Assembly: GCA_037384645.1 (NCBI GenBank)
Contig: JARRNT010000064.1
Span: 1 to 10,531 of the forward strand
DNA length: 10,531 nucleotides
Source of the DNA: RI-92 sp037384645
GTDB taxonomy: Bacteria; Pseudomonadota; Gammaproteobacteria; UBA6429; Thiohalophilaceae
Direction of reading: 5' to 3'
In this document: positions 1 through 6,664 of the stretch, in pieces
How positions within the stretch are numbered: the stretch's first letter is position 1
Layout: each line of letters starts with the position of its first letter
Notes under the pieces: model-generated
Told to the model about the DNA's origin: nothing
The model's input: the letters and a program-made list of their open reading frames with translations, nothing else
Database searches by the model: none
Made by a program: the position numbers and the translations under genes

Positions 1-1
1 C

Positions 2-505
2 AATGCCGGTTTTGACCGACCCTTTTGTGAGAACTTGCTCGATGAGTTCCAGGACGTGGCCTGGGGCTGTTCGCAACGGGACGTGAACTGGAATGAAGAA
101 GGCTTCGAAGGGGTGAAATTAGAGTACCTCGCCTACAAATTCGGCTTTTTTTACGACGGGCATCGCGCGACCGTGGATTGCCAGGCCGGCATCGAGCTGT
201 TGTCCCGTCGCCTGCCGGGCTCGGGTGAGTTCGTATTGAAACGGCTGCTGGATACCGCCCGTATCAACCAGGTGCGCCTCTGGGCAAAAGGCGCCCCGTT
301 CGAGAAGAAAGATGTCCTCCGGCAACGGGGCTATCGCTGGAATACCGGGGACGATGGCCAGCCCAAAGCCTGGTATATCGATCTCCCACAAGACACGCTC
401 GATAGCGAAATGATCTATTTGAATCAAGATGTCTACCCGCGTGCCGTCGGGGTATTACCTACCCAGGTGCTGGATGCGAAAATCCGCTATTCGAAGCGTA
501 TTTAA
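2..505 (+). CDS. DEDDh 3'-5' exonuclease (DnaQ-like), 5'-truncated by window edge, copy 1
   Basis: This is the C-terminal 167 codons of a DnaQ/RNase T-type 3'-5' exonuclease; the start lies before the window. Frame 2 is open from the first codon. It begins inside the Exo II motif (NAGFD, matching HNASFD of the full copy at 6665-7543). It contains Exo III as HRATVDC (HxAxxD), the DEDDh signature. After the nuclease fold comes a C-terminal module, GAPFEKKDVLRQRGYRWN then KAWY, resembling the DUF5710-like pattern in which a protein grips a nucleic acid or small ligand; that role is a guess. The TTG at position 35 is not the real start, because homology to copy 2 continues upstream of it. Hand alignment with copy 2 shows no indels and about 26 differences in 167 residues. 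Exo I cannot be seen here. Family is secure; the biological substrate is not. Confidence 0.88.
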   Translation, partial: NAGFDRPFCENLLDEFQDVAWGCSQRDVNWNEEGFEGVKLEYLAYKFGFFYDGHRATVDCQAGIELLSRRLPGSGEFVLKRLLDTARINQVRLWAKGAPFEKKDVLRQRGYRWNTGDDGQPKAWYIDLPQDTLDSEMIYLNQDVYPRAVGVLPTQVLDAKIRYSKRI

Positions 506-556
506 CTGTAACGGTGCCTATCCTTACATTTTAGGTAGAAACGGGAGTAACAATTC

Positions 557-1033
557 ATGAGCCTTTATCGTCGCATTCTTGTTCCTGTCGATGACAGTTC
601 GGCGGCACAAGCCGGCCTCAGCGCTGCGATCGCCCTTGCGCAGGACCAACAGGCCACGCTCAAGCTGGTTGCCGTGGCCAACGAGGCCATCAAAAACTAC
701 GCGGGCGGTGAGCTTGGCTGGCTCGAGCCCCAGGGGTTGGGCGAGCGCATTAAATCGGATTCTGAAGCGTCGCTGGACAAGGCGGAGCAACAGGCTGTGG
801 CCGCCGGGTTAACCCCGGAACGTGAATTGATTGTGGCGCCTGATGGCCACGTTGGGCGACACATTGTCCAGGCGGCCGAGGCCTGGAAGGCTGATTTGAT
901 CGTGATTGGGACGCACGGTCGTCAGGGGCTTTCACTCTGGCTGGCGGGTAGCACCACCGAGACCCTGCTGCATGGATTGAACATACCGTTGTTGGTTATA
1001 CCTGGTAAACAGGTGGAAGAGGCTGACGTATGA
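557..1033 (+). CDS. Universal stress protein (UspA family), ATP-binding type
   Basis: A 158-residue single-domain cytoplasmic universal stress protein. The N-terminus YRRILVPVDDSS is the usual first beta strand with the nucleotide-contacting aspartate. Near the C-terminus, IVIGTHGRQGLSLWLAGSTTE fits the ATP-binding pattern G-x2-G-x9-G-(S/T) exactly, followed by the final strand IPLLVIPG. It therefore belongs to the ATP-binding rather than the non-binding UspA subclass. Such proteins usually form dimers and act in survival of starvation, oxidants or energy stress; no specific partner can be read from the sequence. The ATG at 557 has a GGGAG Shine-Dalgarno at 543-547 with a 9-nt spacer. Its stop overlaps the next start as ATGA (1030-1033), so translation of the DUF202 membrane protein is probably coupled to it. 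Confidence 0.93.
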   Translation: MSLYRRILVPVDDSSAAQAGLSAAIALAQDQQATLKLVAVANEAIKNYAGGELGWLEPQGLGERIKSDSEASLDKAEQQAVAAGLTPERELIVAPDGHVGRHIVQAAEAWKADLIVIGTHGRQGLSLWLAGSTTETLLHGLNIPLLVIPGKQVEEADV

Positions 1034-1401
1034 TCGACAACTTCCGCGATCACGCCGCCAATGAGCGGACTTACCTGGCCTGGATACGGACCGCCATTGC
1101 ACTCATGGCCTTTGGTTTCGTGATTGAGAAATTCGATCTATTCCTGCGCTATTTGACGATTGCGACCAACGTGCATATTCATATTTCGGGTCAGCATGCG
1201 GAAGGCGCCGGCCTGGTTTTGATTGCGGCCGGACTGGTGTTGGTGGCGTTGGCGACCTGGGGGTTTCTGCGCAATCGTCGTCGGATCGACGGTGCGGATC
1301 ATCTGATTTATCAGGGAACCTGGATCAATCTTGCGCTGGGCGGTACCGTTGCGACGATGGGCGCGGTCCTCATCATCTATGTGGCCTGGGCAGTGTTGTA
1401 A
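1030..1401 (+). CDS. DUF202 / YidH-family inner-membrane protein
   Basis: A 123-residue integral membrane protein of the DUF202 (YidH) family. The family hallmark NERTYLAWIRTAIALMAFGF lies at about residues 11-30 and runs into the first membrane helix, ending in the typical VIEKF. A second hydrophobic stretch is at about 60-80 (GAGLVLIAAGLVLVALATW) and a third at about 100-123, giving three helices. A basic segment, RNRRR, follows helix 2, so that loop is likely cytoplasmic. The loop between helices 1 and 2 is histidine-rich (NVHIHISGQH), which is unusual and could bind metal, though that is only a guess. The molecular function of the family is not established. The ATG overlaps the stop of the upstream universal stress gene by 4 nt, so the two are made together; a link between stress sensing and the membrane is inference from this coupling alone. 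Confidence 0.9.
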   Translation: MIDNFRDHAANERTYLAWIRTAIALMAFGFVIEKFDLFLRYLTIATNVHIHISGQHAEGAGLVLIAAGLVLVALATWGFLRNRRRIDGADHLIYQGTWINLALGGTVATMGAVLIIYVAWAVL

Positions 1402-1459
1402 CAGGGAAGCTATTCCATTTCAAAGATAGGAACACGGCCGGCGCTATAGGACAGGATCT

Positions 1460-2266
1460 ATGAACGAGAAAAACGAAACCCGCAACATGGCATTATTCTG
1501 CGACTTCGAGAACGTCGCACTGGGCGTGCGCGATGCTAAGTTTGCCGCCTTCGACATCCAGAAGGTGCTGGAGCGCCTGTTGCTCAAGGGCAACATCGTG
1601 GTCAAGAAGGCCTACTGCGACTGGGAACGCTACCGGGAATTTAAGGGCGCCATGCACGAGGCGGCGTTTGAGCTGATTGAAATTCCCCATGTGCGCATGT
1701 CCGGCAAGAACTCGGCCGATATTCGCATGGTCGTCGATGCCCTGGACCTCTGTTATACCAAGTCGCATGTCGATACCTTCGTAATCATCAGCGGCGACTC
1801 GGACTTTTCACCTCTGGTCAGCAAGTTGCGCGAGAACGACAAGGTGGTGATCGGTGTCGGCGTGAAGAGTTCAACCTCCGACCTGCTGATCGCCAACTGC
1901 GATGAATTCATCTTCTACGATGACCTGGTGCGCGAATCCGAAAAGCCGCACCGGGCACGGCGCAAGACCGCGGCAAAGAAAGCGAGCAAACAAAGCAGTG
2001 CAAAGAGCGAGGATGATAAACAGCAGGAAGCGCTGGACCTGGTTATCGAAACGGTCGAGGCCCTGTTCAAGGAACGTGGTGAACAGGAAAAGGTCTGGGG
2101 CTCGATGGTCAAACAGACGCTGAAACGCCGCAAGCCGGGTTTCGACGAGGCCTATCACGGCTTCCGCACCTTCGGTCAACTGCTGGAAGAGGCGCAGTCG
2201 CGTGGACTGCTGACGTTGCAGCTGGACGAGAAGTCAGGTGGGTACATCATCAAGGGACTAAAGTAA
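1460..2266 (+). CDS. NYN-domain (PIN-like) putative ribonuclease with C-terminal OST-HTH/LOTUS domain
   Basis: A 268-residue cytoplasmic protein with two domains. Residues about 9-155 form an NYN/LabA-like PIN-fold nuclease: ALFCDFENV supplies the first catalytic aspartate, KNSADIRMVVDALD the middle acidic residues, and IISGDSDFSPLV the last D-x-D cluster. A lysine/arginine-rich, low-complexity linker follows (about 162-188, RARRKTAAKKASKQSSAK). Residues about 195-268 (VWGSMVKQTLKRRKPGFDE ... GFRTFGQLLEEAQSRGLL) match an OST-HTH/LOTUS winged helix, a family known to bind RNA, including G-quadruplex RNA. The combination suggests a metal-dependent RNase with its own RNA-binding module, but no target is evident. 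The ATG at 1460 has a close AGGA (1453-1456); an internal ATG at codon 10 would still keep the nuclease core. It lies 58 bp after the DUF202 gene and could be read from the same transcript. Confidence 0.9.
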   Translation: MNEKNETRNMALFCDFENVALGVRDAKFAAFDIQKVLERLLLKGNIVVKKAYCDWERYREFKGAMHEAAFELIEIPHVRMSGKNSADIRMVVDALDLCYTKSHVDTFVIISGDSDFSPLVSKLRENDKVVIGVGVKSSTSDLLIANCDEFIFYDDLVRESEKPHRARRKTAAKKASKQSSAKSEDDKQQEALDLVIETVEALFKERGEQEKVWGSMVKQTLKRRKPGFDEAYHGFRTFGQLLEEAQSRGLLTLQLDEKSGGYIIKGLK

Positions 2267-2438
2267 TCCTGTAAGTAACAATTGACTCAAGTTAGAAAAA
2301 CCAGACGTACGATGAAAAAGGCCTGGTAATGCAAAGTATTCACCCCGCCAAGACTTGATCATTGTCATGGCAAATGCTGGATATCCCTAGCATTCTTGTT
2401 CTGTATTACCGCATGGACAGGAGCAACAGGAGGGTACT
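2267..2438 (+). promoter_or_regulatory. Upstream region of groEL with strong tandem Shine-Dalgarno
   Basis: 172 bp separates the NYN gene from groEL, long enough for a promoter. The clearest element is AGGAGG at 2428-2433 with a 5-nt spacer to the ATG, preceded by a second purine run, ACAGGAG, at 2417-2421. A TTGACT at 2282-2287 is a good -35 match, but the nearest -10-like hexamer (TACGAT, 2308-2313) is 20 nt away, which is too far for a confident sigma-70 call. CTTGATC at 2354-2360, with CTGGATAT 16 nt later, weakly resembles a heat-shock sigma-32 promoter. No CIRCE inverted repeat (TTAGCACTC-N9-GAGTGCTAA) was seen. A promoter here is likely; its exact position is not resolved. Confidence 0.4.
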
Positions 2439-4070
2439 ATGCCAGCCAAAGAACTCAAATTCGGTGATGACGCCCGCCAGCGTATGGCGCGCGGCGCAGC
2501 ACTTCTCGCCCAGGCGGTCAAAGCGACACTGGGACCGCGCGGCCGTAATGTCGTGATTCAAAAAGCATTCGGTGGTCCGGCAGTGACCAAGGATGGTGTC
2601 TCGGTGGCGAAAGAAGTCGAATTGGAGGATCAATTCGAAAACATGGGCGCGCAAATGGTCAAGGAGGTCGCTGCCAAGACGTCAGACATCGCTGGTGATG
2701 GTACCACCACGGCAACAGTATTGGCCCAGTCCATCTTTCAGGAAGGCTTGAAGTCTGTCGTGGCGGGGATGAACCCCATGGATATCAAACGCGGCATCGA
2801 TAAGACTGTTGCCCACGCCGTGGAGGAACTCAAGGCCTTGTCGATTGAATGCTCCAGTAACCAGGCCATCGCCCAGGTCGGGACGGTCTCGGCTAATGGG
2901 GATGATGATATCGGCGCGTTGATTGCCTCTGCCATGGATAAGGTCGGCAAGGAAGGGGTGATCACCGTGGAAGAGGGCAGTGGGATGGCCAACGAGTTGA
3001 GTGTGGTCGAGGGCATGCAGTTTGATCGCGGTTATCTTTCGCCGTATTTCATCAACAAGCCCGATGACATGTGCTGCGAGATGGAGGACGTCTACGTTCT
3101 GCTCTACGACAAGAAACTGTCCAACATACGCGAATTGCTGCCTTTGCTGGAGTCTATCGCCAAGTCGGGTAAACCACTGTTGATCGTCGCGGAGGACGTG
3201 GAAGGTGAGGCCCTGGCTACCCTGGTAGTGAACGCCGTACGTGGAGTCATCAAGGTCGTGGCTGTCAAGGCGCCTGGATTCGGTGATCGGCGCAAGGCGA
3301 TGTTGCAGGACATTGCCATCGTGACCGGCGGTCAGGTGATCTCGGAAGAAACCGGTCTGTCCCTGGAAAAGGCGGAACTTGCGCACATGGGTTCCGCCAA
3401 GAAGATTATCGTGGCCAAGGACACCACCACGCTCATTGGCGGTCACGGCGATGCGGCGGCCATCGAGTCACGCATCAAACAACTCCGTCGTCAGATCGAG
3501 GACGCGAGTTCGGATTACGACAAAGAAAAATTGCAGGAGCGCCTTGCCAAACTCGCCGGTGGAGTGGCCCTGCTCAAAGTGGGTGCGGCCACGGAAACGG
3601 CGATGAAGGAAAAGAAGGATCGCGTAGATGACGCCATGCATGCCACACGCGCCGCGGTAGAAGAGGGCGTCGTACCCGGCGGTGGCGTGGCATTGGTGCG
3701 GGTGATGCAGGCGCTGCAACGTAAAACGCTCAAAGGTGACAACCCGGATCAGGATATCGGCATCAAGATCGTGCTGCGTGCCATGGAACAACCGTTGCGA
3801 GAGATCATGGCCAATGCGGGATTAGAATCCTCGGTGATATTGAAAAAAATCGAGGACAATTCTGGTAACTATGGTTTTAATGCGCAGACGGATGAATATG
3901 GTGACATGATCGCAATGGGCATCCTGGATCCGGCCAAGGTCGTCAGGGTCGCGTTGCAAAACGCCGCATCCATTGCCGGTCTCATGATTACCACCGAGGC
4001 CATGATTGCCGAGGCGCCGCGGCACGAAGCAGCAACGCCACCTGCTACCGAAGCGATGGGTGGATATTAA
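2439..4070 (+). CDS. groEL: Chaperonin GroEL (60 kDa, group I), no adjacent groES
   Basis: A full-length 543-residue group I chaperonin subunit that forms the double-ring ATP-driven folding cage in the cytoplasm. It aligns without large gaps to E. coli GroEL. The nucleotide site is intact: TLGPRGRNV, TKDGV and GDGTTTATV carry the phosphate and magnesium ligands, and the catalytic aspartate is present in RVDDAMHATRAA. The apical surface that binds substrate and GroES is conserved (RGYLSPYFIN; IRELLPLLESIAKSGKPLLI; EGEALATLVVN), so it should still need a GroES supplied from elsewhere. There is no groES in the 2.4 kb upstream or downstream inside the window; most primary copies sit in a groESL operon. 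The C-terminus ends EATPPATEAMGGY-like (ATPPATEAMGGY) instead of the usual GGM repeats, which line the cavity floor. Both facts suggest a secondary, specialised copy. A CC pair (DDMCCEMED) in the apical domain is also unusual. Confidence 0.97.
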   Translation: MPAKELKFGDDARQRMARGAALLAQAVKATLGPRGRNVVIQKAFGGPAVTKDGVSVAKEVELEDQFENMGAQMVKEVAAKTSDIAGDGTTTATVLAQSIFQEGLKSVVAGMNPMDIKRGIDKTVAHAVEELKALSIECSSNQAIAQVGTVSANGDDDIGALIASAMDKVGKEGVITVEEGSGMANELSVVEGMQFDRGYLSPYFINKPDDMCCEMEDVYVLLYDKKLSNIRELLPLLESIAKSGKPLLIVAEDVEGEALATLVVNAVRGVIKVVAVKAPGFGDRRKAMLQDIAIVTGGQVISEETGLSLEKAELAHMGSAKKIIVAKDTTTLIGGHGDAAAIESRIKQLRRQIEDASSDYDKEKLQERLAKLAGGVALLKVGAATETAMKEKKDRVDDAMHATRAAVEEGVVPGGGVALVRVMQALQRKTLKGDNPDQDIGIKIVLRAMEQPLREIMANAGLESSVILKKIEDNSGNYGFNAQTDEYGDMIAMGILDPAKVVRVALQNAASIAGLMITTEAMIAEAPRHEAATPPATEAMGGY

Positions 4071-4075
4071 ATCAT

Positions 4076-4099
4076 CTCAGCATTCTCTTGAATGCTGGG
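4076..4099 (+). terminator. Hairpin after groEL, possible weak or partial terminator
   Basis: CAGCATTC (4078-4085), a TCTT loop and GAATGCTG (4090-4097) form a perfect 8-bp stem, extended by a T-G wobble and a C-G pair to 4076/4099. It starts 6 nt after the groEL stop. The following GTGTTT is only a short T-rich stretch, so termination may be partial, or the hairpin may instead stabilise the groEL message 3' end and allow some read-through into the CapA gene 25 bp further on. Confidence 0.55.
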
Positions 4100-4124
4100 T
4101 GTTTGCTGAACCGGGGAGCGGCGT

Positions 4125-5360
4125 GTGTATGCCATGACTCGAAGAGCGTTTCTGGACAGAGCCATTAAACTTTTGATGGCATGTGCTTGCCCGGGATTCG
4201 TGAAAGTGGCATTCGCCGCGATGCAACGTGAAACCATGAATATGGGAAAGGAGCCCGAGGCAATCACACTCTTCTTGTGTGGAGACGTGATGACGGGCCG
4301 GGGCATTGACCAGATATTGCCTCACCCGGGTAATCCAAAGCTCTATGAAGCATATGCAACCAGTGCCCTGGAATATGTGGCCCTGGCCGAAGCACGCAAT
4401 GGCCCGATCGATAAGCCGGTTGATTTTGCCTATATCTGGGGTGATGCGCTGCAAGTATTTAAGCAGTTAAAACCGGATGTGCGCATCATCAACCTGGAGA
4501 CTGCGATTACGACGAGTGATGACTTTTGGCCGGGCAAGGGGATCCATTACCGGATGAATCCGAAGAATATACCCTGTCTGAGCGCCGCGAAGATCGATTG
4601 TTGTGTGCTGGCCAACAATCATGTCCTCGACTTCGACTACTCCGGCCTGAGTGAGACCTTGCAGACCTTACACAAGGCGCACATCAAAACCGTGGGTGCA
4701 GGTGAGAATAGTGCGCAAGCCAGTGCCGCTGCGATCATGGACGTCGCCGGTAAGGGCAGGGTGATGGTGTTTGCGTATGCGGATGCCTCGAGCGGGGTTC
4801 GCGAAGACTGGATGGCATCCCCACACCGGCCCGGTGTTAACTATTTGCCGGACTTTTCCACGCATACCGTCAAGCAACTGGCCAGCCATATCGACAAACT
4901 GAAACAGGCTGGCGATATTGTGGTGGTATCCATTCACTGGGGGGCGAACTGGGGTTATGGTATTGCGCCCGAGCAGCAAAGCTTTGCCCATCGCCTGATT
5001 GATGAGGCCCATGTCGACATCCTGCATTGCCATTCCTCGCATCATCCGAAGGGTATCGAAGTCTACCAGCACAAACCGATTTTGTATGGCTGTGGTGATT
5101 TTTTAAATGACTACGAGGGGATTAGCGGCTACGAAAACTATCGGGATGACCTGGCGTTAATGTACTTTGTCAGTATGGACCCGGCCACGGGCAGGCTTAC
5201 CCGTTTGCACCTGATCCCCACCCAGATCAAACACTTTCGATGCAATCGGGCCACTGCCCGGGATGCCAAATGGTTAAACGATATGCTGAACACGCAAGGG
5301 GCAAAGCTTGGCACCCGGGCGCAGCTGAATGAAGATGGAACAATCGATCTGGCGTGGTAA
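4125..5360 (+). CDS. CapA/PgsA-family metallophosphatase-like protein with Tat-type signal
   Basis: A 411-residue protein of the CapA (PGA_cap) family, which has a calcineurin-like metallophosphatase fold and is named after capsular poly-gamma-glutamate synthesis; many members act outside that pathway. Visible motifs are FLCGDVMTGR (D54), NLETAIT, ANNHVLDFD (N165, H166, D169), SIHWGANWGYG (H271) and an unusually histidine-rich HCHSSHHPKGIE (302-312) followed by KPILYGCGDF, where the family normally has a metal-binding histidine and GNF. The N-terminus TRRAFLDRAI plus a hydrophobic stretch ending AFA reads as a twin-arginine signal, so the enzyme is probably exported folded. The GTG at 4125 is preferred because GGGGAG (4113-4118) is 6 nt upstream; the ATG at 4134 would keep the Tat motif but has poor spacing. 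No capBC or pgsBC genes are nearby, so a capsule role is not supported. Confidence 0.87.
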   Translation: MYAMTRRAFLDRAIKLLMACACPGFVKVAFAAMQRETMNMGKEPEAITLFLCGDVMTGRGIDQILPHPGNPKLYEAYATSALEYVALAEARNGPIDKPVDFAYIWGDALQVFKQLKPDVRIINLETAITTSDDFWPGKGIHYRMNPKNIPCLSAAKIDCCVLANNHVLDFDYSGLSETLQTLHKAHIKTVGAGENSAQASAAAIMDVAGKGRVMVFAYADASSGVREDWMASPHRPGVNYLPDFSTHTVKQLASHIDKLKQAGDIVVVSIHWGANWGYGIAPEQQSFAHRLIDEAHVDILHCHSSHHPKGIEVYQHKPILYGCGDFLNDYEGISGYENYRDDLALMYFVSMDPATGRLTRLHLIPTQIKHFRCNRATARDAKWLNDMLNTQGAKLGTRAQLNEDGTIDLAW

Positions 5361-5373
5361 TCAGGCGCAGTTT

Positions 5374-5940
5374 ATGACAGCCAGTCTAACTCTCATCGAA
5401 AATGAAGCCCAACATCTGATCGGGCGGATACCAGAAGGCCGGTGCCGCGCCATGCAGCTCGCCCTGGTCGAGGTGTGTGAGACGCATTGGATAAAAATCC
5501 GTGGTGCTGAGCCAGTCACCCGCCTGGCCCACACCCTCTGGTCCATTCCCCCGCCGTTGGCGGATTTATGCATCGATCTGTTCCTGAAGCAGGATAGCCA
5601 ATTGTGGGCGATAGTGCCGGAGCACACATTGGCGCGCGGTCTTGCCCTGGTCATATTGGCAGAGATTGCGCGCGGCAATGAATCAGGTGTGCATATCGCC
5701 CACGACCCCATGATGGCCTTTGACACCACCGCACCGCCTGCGGCGTTGCTCAATCGCATGAGCGCCTTGTTACATGGCGAGCTGACCGCGCCGTTGATTC
5801 ACCCGCATGCCAAACATGGCGCACTTTGGCGGGCATTGGCAGTCATTGCGGAACATACCCACCGCCTGGATTTGCCTGCCGTGCTCGCAGTGATTCACTT
5901 GCTGACACTGCCGGCCGATAAGAGTGGGTGTACGGTATGA
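5374..5940 (+). CDS. Hypothetical protein, unrecognised, encoded directly behind capA-like gene
   Basis: I do not recognise this protein. From the ATG at 5374 it has 188 residues; the frame is open back to an ATG at 5329, which would overlap the CapA gene by 32 nt and add 15 residues with no ribosome-binding site, so the later start (AGG at 5363-5365) is preferred. It is rich in leucine, alanine and histidine and seems mostly helical, with alternating amphipathic stretches such as PPLADLCIDLFLKQ and LARGLALVILAEIARG. It has no signal peptide and no clear membrane segment. Scattered histidines (HPHAKHG, AEHTHR) could suggest metal binding but form no known motif. It lies 13 nt after the CapA stop and is probably cotranscribed. 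Coding is supported by its length and by codon use matching its GC-rich neighbours. Confidence 0.65.
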   Translation: MTASLTLIENEAQHLIGRIPEGRCRAMQLALVEVCETHWIKIRGAEPVTRLAHTLWSIPPPLADLCIDLFLKQDSQLWAIVPEHTLARGLALVILAEIARGNESGVHIAHDPMMAFDTTAPPAALLNRMSALLHGELTAPLIHPHAKHGALWRALAVIAEHTHRLDLPAVLAVIHLLTLPADKSGCTV

Positions 5941-6058
5941 CCGTTAACCACTAATTTCAAAGGCATTTATGTCCGTCTGGCAGGATGAGAGTGGAGGAGG
6001 CTGGGAGGAACACTATACTGAGATTAAAGGGGCATGAAATTTAACGAGGATACATATC

Positions 6059-6595
6059 ATGACCGAAAATGAACTCAAACTACTGCTTAAAGCCCTAAGC
6101 TTTGCAGCGCATAAACACAAAGATCAACGCCGCAAAGAACCCGAAGCCTCGCCTTATATTAATCACCCGATTTCACTTGCCAATATCCTTTGTAATGAAG
6201 CTCATATCACCGATATCGATGTTATCTGTGCGGCACTATTACATGACACGGTCGAGGATACTGAAACTACACCCGAAGAACTTGAACAAGAATTTGGACA
6301 GGACATCAAGTCTATTGTTATGGAAGTGACCGATGATAAAGATTTGCCTAGTCATGAACGTAAACGCTTGCAAATAGAACATGCTGAACATGCATCGGAT
6401 AAAGCAAAACTTGTGAAATTGGCCGATAAAATATCCAATCTACGAGATGTTGCTAACAACTCTCCACCTTCATGGTCTTTAGAGCGGCGTCAAAAATATT
6501 TTGACTGGGCTAAAGCCGTGATCGATCAATTACGTGGTGTGCATCCTGCCCTGGAAAGCGTATTTGATGCAGCCTATGCCTATCGTCCCAAGTAA
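6059..6595 (+). CDS. MESH1-like HD-domain hydrolase (putative small alarmone hydrolase / NADPH phosphatase)
   Basis: A 178-residue single HD domain related to the hydrolase half of RelA/SpoT and especially to animal MESH1 (HDDC3). Motifs are QRRKEPEASPYINHP (R24/R25, H36), ALLHDTVEDT (H62, D63, E66, D67) and LVKLADKISNLRDV (D123). The metal ligands H36, H62, D63 and D123 are all present, each one residue later than in human MESH1 as I recall it. The run EVTDDKDLP...ERKRLQIE also parallels MESH1 strongly. MESH1-type enzymes remove the 3' pyrophosphate of (p)ppGpp, and human MESH1 also dephosphorylates NADPH; which applies here is unknown. The start has ACGAGGA at 6044-6050 with an 8-nt spacer. 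Sampled lines of the gene are about 40-45% GC against about 60% next to it, with A/T-ending codons, which points to horizontal acquisition. No synthetase gene is adjacent. Confidence 0.9.
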   Translation: MTENELKLLLKALSFAAHKHKDQRRKEPEASPYINHPISLANILCNEAHITDIDVICAALLHDTVEDTETTPEELEQEFGQDIKSIVMEVTDDKDLPSHERKRLQIEHAEHASDKAKLVKLADKISNLRDVANNSPPSWSLERRQKYFDWAKAVIDQLRGVHPALESVFDAAYAYRPK

Positions 6596-6664
6596 ATATC
6601 AAGCGATTCATCATTTTCCCTTCGCTATTTATCCCGCTGTCTCGATGACGTACGATAGGACACT

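Noticed and set aside
35..505. TTG at 35 as the real start of the first exonuclease gene
   Set aside because: The same frame is open to the window edge, and the residues before the TTG match Exo II of the full-length paralogue, so the gene is cut by the window, not shorter.
2682..3446. Long minus-strand open frame of 254 codons inside groEL
   Set aside because: It is antisense to highly conserved GroEL sequence and encodes no recognisable protein.
4076..5360. Capsular poly-gamma-glutamate operon around the CapA-like gene
   Set aside because: No ligase or membrane partner genes of that pathway are adjacent; the neighbours are groEL and an unrecognised protein.
5969..6037. A 22-codon frame (MSVWQDESGGGWEEHY...) with AAAGG upstream, before the HD gene
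   Set aside because: The spacing to the purine run is short, the frame overlaps the region where the HD promoter should lie (TATACT at 6014-6019), and nothing supports translation.
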